Below are positions 1 through 10,464 of a DNA stretch of 64,000 bases, piece by piece. Under the pieces are notes generated by a model. It searched no databases, was not told the DNA's origin, and saw only the letters and a list, made by a program, of their open reading frames with translations. Positions within the stretch are counted from its first letter, which is position 1. Each line of letters opens with the position of its first letter. Made by a program: the position numbers and the translations under genes. The DNA is from Fragosphaeria purpurea (Eukaryota; Ascomycota; Sordariomycetes; Ophiostomatales; Ophiostomataceae). Location of the stretch: contig PCDL01000012.1 of assembly GCA_002778095.1 (NCBI GenBank), forward strand, positions 1,984,001 to 2,048,000, in the 5' to 3' direction.

Positions 1-1
1 C

Positions 2-3000
2 GCACCCGAGGCCGTGTCTGTGCCCACCATGGAGCCTGCCGCCGAATCTTTTGTTGAGCCTGCTGTTGAGTCTACAACGATCGCTGCGGAGATTGCTCTC
101 GAGTCGGCTGTTGAAAATAACGCCCCGCCTGTCGTCGAGCCTATCGAGCCCGTCGAAGACGTCGAAGACGTCGAAGCCGTTGCTGAGCCTTCTGCTGAGC
201 CTGAACTCGTCGAGGCTGTTTCTCCTGAGGTTGAGGCTGCAACTGAGCCCGTTGCTCAACCCGCACCCGAACACGTGCCGGAAGAAGCTGCTGAAGAACC
301 GTCAGCTCACGAAACGCTCACCACGGCAGAACCTGCTGCAGTCGAAGAGCACGGCACGCATACCGCCGTGGCCGAGCCTGTAGCCTCGTCAGAACCAGAG
401 GCCGAACTGCCACGTGAGGCGGCAGTGGATGTGGCTACCGGCAACGAGGACGATCTACCTGTAGCGAAGGAGAGCATGTCGGAGCAGGAGGTTGCACCCG
501 ACACTCCCGGCCATGTTTCTCAGCCTATTGCCCCCATCGACAGTTCTCAGCAGGAGAAATCGTCAGCGGCCGAAGAGACATCTCTCGGCGAGGACTACGT
601 CATAGTGGAAGACACTCCTGACGATGCTGGAACCCAAGAGCCGTCGTCGACGCCGTCTGATGCCCTTCCTGTTGCCGCTGCAGACGTTTCTGCCGCGCTT
701 GCCAGCACGGCTCTCAACGACAACGGCGCGTCCGCTTTTGAGGCTGCGCCGAATGAGGCTGAAACCGCTACAGAAATCCATGTCGCATTTTCTCCCACCG
801 CCGAGGAGGAGGAAGAGATTATCCTTCCGCGCGTCGACGAGTCTCCTCCTTCGTCTGAGGATCTCGGCCTTGACAAAGTCGATGCTGCCGCAGCGTCACC
901 ATCTGTGGATGTGGCCCACGAGCTTGTTGCTCCTGCGGAAACAGGCCCTGTCACCAACGAAGAAGAGGTTTCTGAAGCCACTGCCGAATCAGAAGAAAAA
1001 TCAGCCACCGTGTCAGAACAAGCGCCTCGCGAAGACGTTCCATATGGAAAGGCGATTGACACAAGCTCAGATATTACGGTCGACAAGAAGCCAACAGCGG
1101 AGGTGACTGTCACGTCACTATCGGAAAACCTCACCCCATTGTCTGAGGATGAGGTCGGAGAAAGTGTTCAGCAGTTTGGACCTCCGACGGCCGAAATTCT
1201 GCCCGAAGGGAACAACGATTCCAACGAGCCGGCTTCCTCTTTCTTGACGGCAACTGAGAAGAGACTTCCAGCAGAAGAGGAAGCACCCGAAGCCACGTCA
1301 CAGCCTGCTGTCGTCGCTGAGGTCACCGAACCTGATGCCTCTGAGGAGAATGTTGAGCCCGTCTCCGCCGTTCTTGACGAGGTGGTGGCTCCGGCTCAGC
1401 CTTCAGAGAAACGAGAACCCAACGAGAATTCCCAAGAGGAACCTGCTCCTGCACTGCCGCCAACGTCTCAGCCAATTGACGACTTCGTCACACAAGACGC
1501 CGCCTCTGAAGACAAGCAGACGACCCAAGAAGCCAGCTTCTCACATTCGGGCGAAACGGTCGCCGTTGCTCTTGGGGCGGTAGCCGTTCTGAGCGGTACC
1601 GGCTTGGCCGGTGTGGCTGCCTACCGAGACGCCGGTGGCTACGCCAAGGACGTCGAGGAGCTGGAAAAACTCGCCACACTCGCGCCGTCGCCGGCGCCGC
1701 CAGACATGGCTTCTTCGGGCGAGCTTGTCGAAGCGGAAGAAGTCCGGTCGATCTCCTCGGGTCTTGGCGTGTCCCAAGTCATGGATGAGCCCGGGCCACT
1801 TTCCGAGTCGTTCACCGTTGTGGACCAGCCAGAGCCGAGTGCTTCGATGGGCTCGGACGGAGCCAGTGTAGCTGCGCAAAAGGTGGCGTTCCTCCATCGC
1901 TCGTCCGCGGACATGCTGACCGTCCGGCCGGGGATCAGCACCGAACTTCTCCGGGCCCCGACGCCGGCAGTGGTGATCCCGGATCTGGAGGATACGCAAG
2001 CGAAAGAACTTGGTCGCGTGCGGAGCATTAAGAAGAAGCGGCGACAGTCAATCAAGCATGCGGAGGACACCATTGCCGCGGCTGTTGTGATCTACGCAAC
2101 AACGGAGGCGTTGAGTCCCCCCCATTCGCCCACGGGGAAGACCGCAGCACTGGCCGGACCGGATGTGAAGCCGCTTGACCTTGGCGGAGGACAGGGTGTG
2201 GAGGGGAAGGTGGAAGGCGCGGAGGATGTGCCGATTGTACTAGGTTCTGGAAACGTGATGGCCCCTGGGACGGAGACGGAGACGGAGACTGCCGAGAAGA
2301 GCGTTGGAAGACATGAGAAAGCATTGCGCGATTCTGTGGCTGACCTCTTCGCAGACGACACGCTCAAGGAGTCCTCCAGGGGCCCCGACTACGACGCCGG
2401 CGCGGCGCGGTCCTCGCGGTCGCGGGGCGAGCATGGCCACGGCCACGGCCACGGCCACCACTCGGCGTCCCGGTCCAGCCGCGAGGCCAGCAAAGACAGC
2501 GGCGGCAGCGGCGGCGGCAGCAGCAGCGGCCGGCACCGGCACCACCATCACCGCCCGCGTGCGGACAGCGACGCGGGAAGTGCGCACTCGCCGTCGGAGC
2601 GGTCGCAGCCAAGCACGCCCAAACGCCGCGACAGCAGCTACGCGGTTCCCGTTCCGGTTTCGAGCGGTGCTGGTGGTGCGGGTGCCGGCGCGTCGCCGCC
2701 CCGGAAGCTGCACAGCCGTCACGAACGCCCGCGTGCGGACGACGAGGCGGCCGAGGCGCGGTATCAAGCCGAGCGGCGTGCCCGACACGAACGGGAACGG
2801 GAGCGGGAGCGGGAACGCGAACGGGAACGCGAAAGAGAAAAGAGCCGTGCGTCCACAGGGGGCGCGCCCACGGCTTCAACGTCCTCCCGCGGCAGCAGCA
2901 AAGGTAAAGAGCTGGAGCCGGACAAGGCACGTGAACGCCGAAGCTCACGGCGCTCCTCAGGCCACCACCACTCCTCGCGGCCGACCACCGCCGACGCCGC

Positions 3001-3448
3001 CGCCGCCGCTGCCGAACGGTCCCCTACTGCTGCTGACGTCGCCGCGTCCGCAACCACGTCCTCCTCGACCGCATCGCCGCTGGCCGCCGGCCGCAAGTTT
3101 TTCGATGTGAAGCACGCTGCGAGCGTTGTGGAACCCAACTTTGCTCTGCGAGACGGTAACGTTCCTCAAAGCACCGACACCACTGCCAACACTGCTCTGC
3201 CCCTTTCCTCGCCTGCTGTCCTTGCTCCCGCCACTACCACCACTACTACCAGCACCAGCACCCGCACCAGCACCAACAAAGAAAATGAGAGGGGGGACCG
3301 AGACAAGCGCGACCGCAGAGGAAGCAGCGGCGTGGCCCGCGATCATGGACCGTCCAGCTCTGACAAACCTGAACCTGCTCTCAAGCGCTCAAGCACAACC
3401 CGCTCAAAACATGGCTCCGGGAAAAGATCCGAGGACGGCAACAACACA

Positions 3449-3481
<33 letters not shown>

Positions 3482-3892
3482 GGGGGCCGCGACGGGTCAC
3501 GGACATCGTGGATGTCGCGGACGCGGCTGCAGAAGACGAACTCGCAGAAGGGTCCTTCGACGCATGGTCGTCACCATCACCATCGCCAGAGCGCCGAGGC
3601 CGCGCGCGTCACGCAGCCGGTGCCGCCGCCACCGGCGCGGGAGACGAGCACGACCGCCAAGGACGGCCCCGCCACCGGGACGGCAGCCGAAGCCGCAGCC
3701 GCGTCGCCCCCGATCCCGCCGCCCCAGCGAGCGACAACCGACGGGCCGTCCTCGTCCAGTAGCGCCGCCGCCGCCGCTGCGGAAGAGAAGCACCGGAAAG
3801 ACCGGCAAGAGAAGCGCGAGAAGGCCAAGACGGGCGAGGAGAAGAAAAGAGGTGGTCTGCGGAACATCATTAAGAAGTTTTTGCTGCAGTAA
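2..3892 (+). CDS. Large disordered protein, 5' partial
   Basis: The reading frame is open from the window edge, so the true start lies upstream; the first in-frame ATG seen is at 29. About 1,290 residues are visible. The first ~510 are Glu/Pro/Ala/Val-rich degenerate repeats of the EPAVE type. One hydrophobic stretch of ~22 residues (about 1551-1625) could span a membrane. The rest is Ser/Arg-rich and disordered: an alternating His-Gly run near 2430-2460, His runs near 2540 and 3570, an Arg-Glu alternating tract near 2780-2845 and an Asn-Ser tract near 3450-3480. The C-terminus is strongly basic (KKRGGLRNIIKKFLLQ). No catalytic domain is visible. Composition recalls the very large fungal proteins loosely annotated as involucrin-repeat proteins, but I cannot establish homology. 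It converges on the omega-amidase gene. Coding status is supported by ~3.9 kb of open frame; function unknown. Confidence 0.8.
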
Positions 3893-4259
3893 GAGGGCGA
3901 GGAGAAGCGAAGATGGAGGAACAGGCGCAAAGCTGTGTTTTTTGTTGTTTTATGTTTTTTTTTCGTTTTTTTGTCCTTTTGTTGCGATGCGGTTATGACA
4001 TGATGTGTTTCTAGTATGGTTTTTCTTGTCTCTTTCCCTGTTACGAGTTGATGTAGATTGTTTTCCTTACGATTCTGCCACGAGCACCCATGTATTGATG
4101 CTACGACTTATTTTATGCCCAATAAACGCACATGAACGATCCAATCGAAGAATGCCTGTCTTGTTCTAAAATACGATCCTGAGAACAACCATTGCACGTG
4201 GTTGAGCAGAGAGAACGCAAACGTGCCCTCCCCCCTTTCTCTTCCAGCCCACCGTCTCT
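3893..4259. other. Convergent intergenic region with a poly(A) signal
   Basis: This is the 3'-UTR space between two convergent genes. It is T-rich just after the upstream stop codon, and a canonical AATAAA lies at 4121-4126 on the plus strand, 229 nt after that stop, fitting a polyadenylation signal for the first gene. Nothing else is seen. Confidence 0.5.
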
Positions 4260-5438
4260 CTACTTCCCGCCCTGGGACGGCGGCACCGCGCTCACGTCCG
4301 GGTACACGTCGAACCGCCGCTGGTCCCGCAGCGGGATCGCCGTGCGGGTGGCCTCGATCGTCGCGCCGTCCAGCCGCGCCGTCACCGTCGCCTCGGCCGC
4401 GTCCGCCTCCACCAGCACCGCCGCCATCGGGTCCACGACGAGGCTGTGGCCCCACGCCTGGTACGTCGCCGCCGGGTCCCGCGCGGGGCTGCACAGCACC
4501 ACGTACACCTGGTTGTCCATGGCCCGCGCCTGGCCCTGCAGCCGCCAGTGCAGCGGGCCCGTCGTCGTGTTGAAGGCGCCCGGGTACACCAGCGCGAAGC
4601 AGCCGCCCGCGCGCCGCGCCGCCACCATGGCCAGCTCGGGGAACCGGATGTCGTAGCACAGCGCCACGGCGATGCGGCCGTACCCGGGCAGGTCCACGAC
4701 CGTCACGTGGTCGCCCGCCGACAGCACGTCCGACTCGCGGAACCGGATCTTGCCGGGGATGTCGATGTCGAACAGGTGCACCTTGCGGTGGGTGGCGAGC
4801 AGCCGGCCGTCGGGGCCGAACGTGAGGGAGGTGTTGTAGTATTTGGGTTCGTTGTCGTCGTCGTCGTCCTCCGCCGCATCCTCCCGCTCCGGAATCGACC
4901 CGCCCACGAGGAAGACCCCCGCGTCGCGGGCCATGGCGGCGAGCGCGTGGAAGCTGGGGCTGGTGTCGGCGGGCGGCGGCGACGGCGTCAGCGGCTCGGC
5001 GTAGGCCGGGAAGTAGTCGGTGCCGTAGGGCGAGTTGAAGCACTCGGGCAGCACGACGAGGCGGGCGCCGTCGCGGGCGGCCGCGAGGACCTTGTCGCGG
5101 GCGCGGGCGAGGTTGGCGGCCTTGTCGGCCCCGCAGGCGAGCTGGACGCAGGCGACGGTGAGGGGCTGCTGGAGCAGGAGCGGGCGTGGCTGCTGTTGTT
5201 GTTGTTGTGGTTGTTCAGCCATGGTGGGCGAGGTGGTCGTCGAAAGACGGCGACACGGAAAAGACGGCGGGCCGGCGCTCCGGGGATCGCGGCGTGGACG
5301 GGGAAGGCCGAAAACCGGAGGCGGTGGACGGCCGAGGAACGGTAGCCGAGGCGGAGCCGAGGACAGAGACGCAGCAGTGCAGACAAAAGAGCGGCGGGTG
5401 GTGGTCGAGCTGAAAGTCCGGAGAAGGCCTCCTCGCAT
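4260..5438 (-). CDS. NIT3: Omega-amidase / nitrilase-superfamily hydrolase (NIT3/NIT2 type)
   Basis: Single-exon gene of 392 residues. The nitrilase catalytic triad is visible: Glu132 in VVLPECFNSPYG, Lys219 in HRKVHLFDID and Cys261 in ALCYDIRFPE. The FNSPYGTDYF motif after the Glu is typical of omega-amidases (Nit2/yeast Nit3), which deaminate alpha-ketoglutaramate and alpha-ketosuccinamate and so clean up side products of glutamine and asparagine transamination. Residues 1-72 are rich in Arg, Ser and Thr, lack acidic residues near the start and end in RRLSTTTSPT, which reads as a mitochondrial presequence. Met73 (ATG at 5222) begins the usual cytosolic-length enzyme of 320 residues, so two start sites may give two locations. 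It is divergent from the next gene across 419 bp. Family call is firm; dual targeting is inference. Confidence 0.9.
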   Translation of the reverse strand: MRGGLLRTFSSTTTRRSFVCTAASLSSAPPRLPFLGRPPPPVFGLPRPRRDPRSAGPPSFPCRRLSTTTSPTMAEQPQQQQQQPRPLLLQQPLTVACVQLACGADKAANLARARDKVLAAARDGARLVVLPECFNSPYGTDYFPAYAEPLTPSPPPADTSPSFHALAAMARDAGVFLVGGSIPEREDAAEDDDDDNEPKYYNTSLTFGPDGRLLATHRKVHLFDIDIPGKIRFRESDVLSAGDHVTVVDLPGYGRIAVALCYDIRFPELAMVAARRAGGCFALVYPGAFNTTTGPLHWRLQGQARAMDNQVYVVLCSPARDPAATYQAWGHSLVVDPMAAVLVEADAAEATVTARLDGATIEATRTAIPLRDQRRFDVYPDVSAVPPSQGGK

Positions 5439-5857
5439 GGTTTGTGGGTTGTTGTTGTGATGGGGATACGAAGAATGATGAAGAGCGTAAGCCGAGCGGG
5501 AGAGACGTTCCCTTTAAGCTATGTCGTTGCTGAGATAATACTGACAAGGAAAGAAAGGAAGTGTGTTTTGGTGCTTTGGGAAGGTGGGGGTGGATTGGCG
5601 ATGGCATCATATTGTAAGTGGCCGTTCCGGTTTGCCTCTTTGGGAAGCGTCGGTTTCTGTAGTACGCTCCTTCCTGCCGTGCATCGTGTCAATGGATTGC
5701 ACCTTCCTTTTGCGATGAGATTGTCTCGACGCTTAAGTAAGTATTACCTGCTTTGCCAGCAAAGAAAGATGCATATTGTTCGACCTTGCGCCACTTTTGG
5801 GCGAGATGCCTGTCCTAGACACACCAAATCATCTGCATTCAGTGACATCCCGCCGAC
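5439..5857. promoter_or_regulatory. Divergent promoter region, 419 bp
   Basis: It separates the omega-amidase start (minus strand) from the next plus-strand gene, so it must hold both promoters. No clear TATA element or known operator is recognisable. Confidence 0.4.
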
Positions 5858-7582
5858 ATGACTTGGTTTGGACGGTCAGAGGAACAATGGCGTGCTAGTT
5901 GGAATGACGATGACGGTCTCGAAGGAGCCGCAGGAGCAGCCACCACACAACGGCAGCGGAGAAGCGAACACGGCGCAGTCGGCGGCCGCCGCAGAAACGA
6001 AGACGGCGACCTCGACGGCGAAGTCGATGGCGAACTCGACGCCCCGTTTCCGCCGTCACAGCGCCGGCTTTTCGGCGTCGACGGTGCGGACGGACCAGCG
6101 ACAACACCGCAGCGGGTATACATGGGAAGCAGGCACAGACACGTGGGGGAAGAAAAAGAAAATGCCGGCGGCGTCGTGCCATCGCAGAAGAGGCGGCAGG
6201 GCGAGGTCGAGGGCACAGCCTCCACAAGAAACAAGACGGACTCAATCCGAGAGAAACGGAGAAAGTTGTTGGCCCTGGACGACTGGACGGGGGCCAAAGT
6301 GCGGAAACCGCTCGCCGTCCGGTTCGAGCGGTTCGACGACAACGCCCCGGTCTGGGGTTGGGCCGGCACGCAAGACGGTACCGCCAGCGGGGTGCTTGGC
6401 GCCGGTATCCAGGATACGGGAGGAATGCAACAGCAGCTTTCGACGCCGTCGGCCCCCCACAGACGCGACGGGTCCGAGTCTAGGTCATCCATACGCGGGA
6501 TCAGAGGGCCCCCAGAACACGACGCACAACGGGACCTCAGCCCAGGAAACATCCCCAGCAGTTCTTCGAGCAGGTATTATCGCCCGCAATCGGGATTCCG
6601 ACCAGCCCTTGCAGTTCAGCCCGTCCTTGGTTTGCAGCGCACACCATCAGGGAGACGACGCGGCCCTCTCTCGACGTCGTCTCTCATGACAACACCGCCT
6701 CCGTGGCTCCGGCCCGTGCCACGTTCAACCACCTCCCTGCGTTCCTCAACAGCCACGTCTATGCACAGAGTGCAACGAGATGCGTCGCAAACCAGTCCGT
6801 ATCTGGGAGACAAAAGCCGAGCCGTGCTGCGAAACCCAAGCCCTGAGAACGGCCGCCATGCTGCTAGAGAAAGAGAATGCGCACACGGGGACGGTCAACG
6901 GCGATTGTCTTCGACAGGAAGGCAGAGCATCGTCTCGTACGACAGCCAATGCGTAAAAACGCCGGCACGACCAGCCGTTTTGAGAGTCACCAGTTCCCCA
7001 CGATCAACAGACCCAAGTAGTCACATGGTGTCAGGACCATTATCCGAAGAAGAAGAACGCCGCTTTCAAACAGACGGGTTCGCCATTCTGTCGCCATCTG
7101 CGTCGGCCATCTCCATACCGGCGACGCCTGCGCCACGACAGAGGGCGACTTGGAAGGACACCGGAGCTGAGACACGGCAGCTTCCCGGGAAGAACCACGA
7201 TGCTACGATTGCTGACCGGCGGCTGCCGACTGCGTGCGCCGCGGCTGCCCAAGGCGAACCAAGCCAGTTGGCCCGAGTACGGTCGTCGGCAACCCTCGAC
7301 GTCAGCGACGGCGGAGCGAGTATGGAAGACGTGAAAGCAACAGCCCGCAATTCGCTTCAGAAGCCTCGCGGGCACAGGCGGAATTCGGAGATAGTGTTTG
7401 ACGAGACGACTGGAGACTTTATGGACGAAGGCGAGGAGGAGGACGATGGTCTATTTGCGGCGAAGCGGCTACATATACGCAACATTCCCGACTACGAAGA
7501 CGACGATTCGATCGAGGACGATGAATCTGTGTCTGAAGGCCGTAACTTGAAAAGGGGGAGCATTTTACTAAGGAGACAATGA
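5858..7582 (+). CDS. Conserved-looking disordered protein, function unknown
   Basis: Single exon of 574 residues beginning MTWFGRSEEQWRASW. Mostly hydrophilic, rich in Arg, Ser, Asp and Pro, with no membrane segment. One short block stands out from the disorder: SIREKRRKLLALDDWTG followed by KVRKPLAVRF (about residues 129-156). I remember similar IRE-(K/R)-LL-x-x-DW-G-x-x-x-RPL blocks in uncharacterised fungal proteins, so this may be the conserved core. The C-terminus is acidic (DEGEEEDDG, then NIPDYEDDDSIEDDESVSE) and ends with a basic tail, a layout common in nuclear proteins. It runs convergently toward the tetraspan gene. I do not recognise a function. Confidence 0.75.
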   Translation: MTWFGRSEEQWRASWNDDDGLEGAAGAATTQRQRRSEHGAVGGRRRNEDGDLDGEVDGELDAPFPPSQRRLFGVDGADGPATTPQRVYMGSRHRHVGEEKENAGGVVPSQKRRQGEVEGTASTRNKTDSIREKRRKLLALDDWTGAKVRKPLAVRFERFDDNAPVWGWAGTQDGTASGVLGAGIQDTGGMQQQLSTPSAPHRRDGSESRSSIRGIRGPPEHDAQRDLSPGNIPSSSSSRYYRPQSGFRPALAVQPVLGLQRTPSGRRRGPLSTSSLMTTPPPWLRPVPRSTTSLRSSTATSMHRVQRDASQTSPYLGDKSRAVLRNPSPENGRHAARERECAHGDGQRRLSSTGRQSIVSYDSQCVKTPARPAVLRVTSSPRSTDPSSHMVSGPLSEEEERRFQTDGFAILSPSASAISIPATPAPRQRATWKDTGAETRQLPGKNHDATIADRRLPTACAAAAQGEPSQLARVRSSATLDVSDGGASMEDVKATARNSLQKPRGHRRNSEIVFDETTGDFMDEGEEEDDGLFAAKRLHIRNIPDYEDDDSIEDDESVSEGRNLKRGSILLRRQ

Positions 7583-7955
7583 TCTTTTTCTGCGAGAGAC
7601 GAGGACAATCCTCCCGTTGTCCCAAACTTTCACGAGCGGCATGTAACAACCATCAAGCGTTTCTCCGTGGCCGTTAATATGAATTGATGATATGCAACTG
7701 AAACTCCCCTCACACATTAAACCTATGCTTGCATGCAAATTGATCCAAGAAAAGTCAAAAATAAAAATAAACCCCCCAAAAACCGTAACGCCATCCCATC
7801 TTTTCAGACCACCGTCCCATACAACTGAAGATGGACACCATCGTCCCTCGAACCCATTTTCTTCTCGAGCAAAGGAGACGAAAAAAACGTAACCGAGAAT
7901 ATACAACGGCCACGATGAACTGCAACGTACGTCGTATGTCCCCGGCCCCCTGCCC
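7583..7955. other. Convergent intergenic region
   Basis: 3'-UTR space between two convergent genes. It contains A-rich stretches (for example around 7755-7780 with AATAAA-like sequence) but no gene. Confidence 0.4.
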
Positions 7956-8708
7956 TCAGTCCACCAGCGCCGGCGGCACCGCCGGCGAATCCGGGTCCGG
8001 GTCCGCCAGGTACTCGTACCCGTCCTCGGGCGGCAGCACGTACGCCGACAGGACCAGCCCGGCGCCGCACAGCACCGTCAGGCCCGTGCTCGCCGCGCCC
8101 AGCGCCCACGCGCCGCCCAGCCGCCACCCGGGCACCAGGAAGCGGTCGTCGTGGTCCAGCAGGTACGCCACCGCCGACAGCGCGCACAGCTGCAGCACGG
8201 CGACGACGCCGAACAGCGGCAGGAGCACGCGCCGCCAGCCGACGGCGCGCGCCATGCGGCCGCCGGCGAGCACGACGACGAAGGCGACGAGCGTGGCTAG
8301 CTCGGCGACGAAGGCGGCGGCCAGGCCGAACCCGACGGAGCGCCAGACGGTGCAGAAGGCCTGCTGGGCCGGGGCGACGCCGCAGTCGCGGCTGCGGGCG
8401 GGGAACGGCCGGCAGGGGGTGTACACCGGGCGGCCGCCGCCGTCGTGACCCACGAACCCCTCGGACGAGCAGAGGCGGTGCAGGCCGATGGTCTGCCAAA
8501 AGGGGTCGCTGCCGACGGCCGAGGGGTGGACGGTGTAGGTGACCCAGGTGGGGAGGAGGTTGGCGGCGAGGGTCATGGCGGTGGCTGCCGCGGAGTTCAC
8601 AGCGTAAGCAAAATAAAAATAAGAAACAAAGACACCGGACAGGAGCAAATACGACCTACCCCCGGCAAAAGCCAGCAGCGCGCCGCTGTAGACGAGGATG
8701 CGCGTCAT
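7956..8708 (-). CDS. Claudin-like four-TM membrane protein (two exons)
   Basis: The frame is open throughout, but an in-frame intron at 8659-8585 (75 nt; GTAGGT donor, CTTAC branch-like site, GCAG acceptor) is almost certainly removed. Without it the first hydrophobic helix reads continuously from MTRILVYSGALLAFAG into ATAMTLAANLLP. The spliced product is 225 residues. Four hydrophobic segments are predicted: one N-terminal, then two near the middle and one before the acidic C-tail. The first extracellular loop has the W..GL..C...C pattern (FWQTIGLHRLC, later FCTVWRSVGF) seen in claudin/PMP22/SUR7-like tetraspan proteins. Fungal relatives are often plasma-membrane or eisosome proteins, and some carry an erroneous splicing-factor annotation. 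A TATATATA stretch lies ~65 bp upstream. Exact subfamily unknown. Confidence 0.75.
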   Translation of the reverse strand: MTRILVYSGALLAFAGGRSYLLLSGVFVSYFYFAYAVNSAAATAMTLAANLLPTWVTYTVHPSAVGSDPFWQTIGLHRLCSSEGFVGHDGGGRPVYTPCRPFPARSRDCGVAPAQQAFCTVWRSVGFGLAAAFVAELATLVAFVVVLAGGRMARAVGWRRVLLPLFGVVAVLQLCALSAVAYLLDHDDRFLVPGWRLGGAWALGAASTGLTVLCGAGLVLSAYVLPPEDGYEYLADPDPDSPAVPPALVD

Positions 8709-9606
8709 GGCGAGTCTGGTGGTGTTGTGAGCGGTCCCTTTGGGGGCATGGGACGGCTGTCTCGTTTTGTGTATATATATGCCGGCGTGGCGGTGCAGCA
8801 GAGAAACAGCGTTGTCAAAAAAGGAGAGTTATATACAGCAAGATGGATGAGTTTCCGTCGGGTTTGGAGAGGAAGGCCGAAGATGAAATCGACGTGAAAG
8901 GGGCTATGAACGGGCCCTACAGTACAAAATGCGGAGTCGTGCAGTCATCGAGCCAAGCACCGAGGCACCCCCAACCAAGCTTTAACCTGCCATACCTGCC
9001 GTACGCCGCCGATCACAACACTTTTTATTGTTGGTTGCCTTACCGTTTCCGCCCCTCACCTTCGGGTCTCAGTTCCCAGTTCCTCTTACACGCGGCACGC
9101 GGACGGTGATTGGCCTTTTGCGGGCGTGGCACTGTAAGTCACATGACATCGAAGAAGTACGGTCAATGTTTCTCGTTCGGCCAAGCTGGACGACAAGTTC
9201 AGAGACGAAGAAGAATACAACCAGAATCAAAAACGAGTATAATCAAAAATCGAGGCGCATGCTTGCAACTTTGGTCTGCAAAACGACTTGGCCTCGGGAT
9301 GGGACCGTCGAAAGCCTAGTCCGTGCGCTGCCATGCTTCGAGCCGTCCGCATGTCGACGCAAAAAAACTCACGTGACCATTTTTGATCACTAATTTTCTC
9401 CACCGCCCAACGAAGCTCTACGGCAAAATCGAAGCTATTTTTTTTTTCTTCGCGGCGTGCTTTTACCCCCTGGAACAGAACCCGAAAAGAGAACAACGGC
9501 GACAACCCACGAAAACCGGCGAACTTACCAAAGCGAGAGAAGGCGACGCTCCCTTTGACGACAGCGACGCCTACAGTTCTACCCGCCTTTTGACTCCTCC
9601 CCACAA
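8709..9606. promoter_or_regulatory. Divergent intergenic/promoter region, 898 bp
   Basis: It lies between the tetraspan gene (minus) and the mL58 gene (plus). A TATATATA element at about 8772-8780 suits a TATA-like box for the minus-strand gene. The rest contains T-rich and A-rich tracts and short open frames without recognisable protein features. Confidence 0.4.
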
Positions 9607-10464
9607 ATGGACGCCCGCCGGCTCCTCCGCCGGGTCGCGTGTCCGGCCGCCGCCGCCGCGACGGCGCAGACGATCGCGACCACCGCCGTGGGGGCATCAC
9701 GTTGTCTTTGGACCGCCCGCCGCGTGGCACACCTTCACCACCACTATCACCCATCACCATTATCCCCACCGTCGTCGTCGTCCTCCTCCTCCTCTTCCGC
9801 CGCCCCCCTCCCAGCCACCCGCCGCTACCAGTCCACCGCCAACCGCACCAAGCGCGCCCTCAACATTGCGCCGCACCCGTCGTTTGTGCCGGGGAACAGT
9901 TCCGCCGGCGGCAGCAGCGGCAGCACCAGAAAGCCACCGGCGGGCACCACCGTCCTCGGGTCCACCAGCGCCGCCACCCTCCTGTACAACCCGCCCGCCA
10001 GCGCGCCGTCCGTGTACCAGACGCCGTTCAAGTTTCTGCCCGCGAGCGATCCGCGGCGGCGGGCCAACCTGACGTCGTTGTTTGGGGGGATGTCCTCTCT
10101 GACGTCCTCGTCGTCGTCCTCCTCCGCCACGGGGTCGTCTCCGTCGAGTGACGCCCTCCCCCCCGTCCTCCCCCCCCGCCACTTCCCCCCGCCCCCCGAC
10201 CGCTACCACCTCACCCCCGCTGACGTCGCCGAGCTCCGCCGGCTGCGCGCCGCGGATCCGCTCGCGTGGAGCGTCCCGCGGCTGGCGCGCCGCTTTGCGT
10301 GCTCGCCCATCTTCGTCATGGCCGTCGTGCGCAGCAGCGCCGAGCACCGGGCGGGCGTGCAGGCGGCGGCGGCGGCGGCGCGGGCGCGGTGGGGCCCGCT
10401 GCGGACCAAGGCGCGGGCGGAGCGGCAGAAGCGGCGGGTGCTGCTGTACGACGGGGAGTTGTAG
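9607..10464 (+). CDS. MRPL20: Mitochondrial large-subunit ribosomal protein mL58 (MRPL20 family)
   Basis: Single exon, 285 residues. The N-terminus (MDARRLLRRVACPAAAAAT...) is Arg/Ala-rich without acidic residues and reaches RRYQSTA, a plausible mitochondrial import signal and cleavage zone. The family core follows: RTKRALNIAPHPSF, then YNPPASAPSVYQTPFKFLP and SDPRR. The C-terminal half has a helical DNA/RNA-binding-like segment (LTPADVAELRRLRAADPLAWSV) and ends with a basic helix rich in Arg and Lys. This order matches fungal mL58, a mitoribosome-specific protein of the 54S subunit. Low-complexity serine runs near 9775-9800 and 10108-10145 make it longer than the yeast protein. It converges on the F-box/zinc gene. 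The call rests on remembered family motifs. Confidence 0.78.
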   Translation: MDARRLLRRVACPAAAAATAQTIATTAVGASRCLWTARRVAHLHHHYHPSPLSPPSSSSSSSSSAAPLPATRRYQSTANRTKRALNIAPHPSFVPGNSSAGGSSGSTRKPPAGTTVLGSTSAATLLYNPPASAPSVYQTPFKFLPASDPRRRANLTSLFGGMSSLTSSSSSSSATGSSPSSDALPPVLPPRHFPPPPDRYHLTPADVAELRRLRAADPLAWSVPRLARRFACSPIFVMAVVRSSAEHRAGVQAAAAAARARWGPLRTKARAERQKRRVLLYDGEL

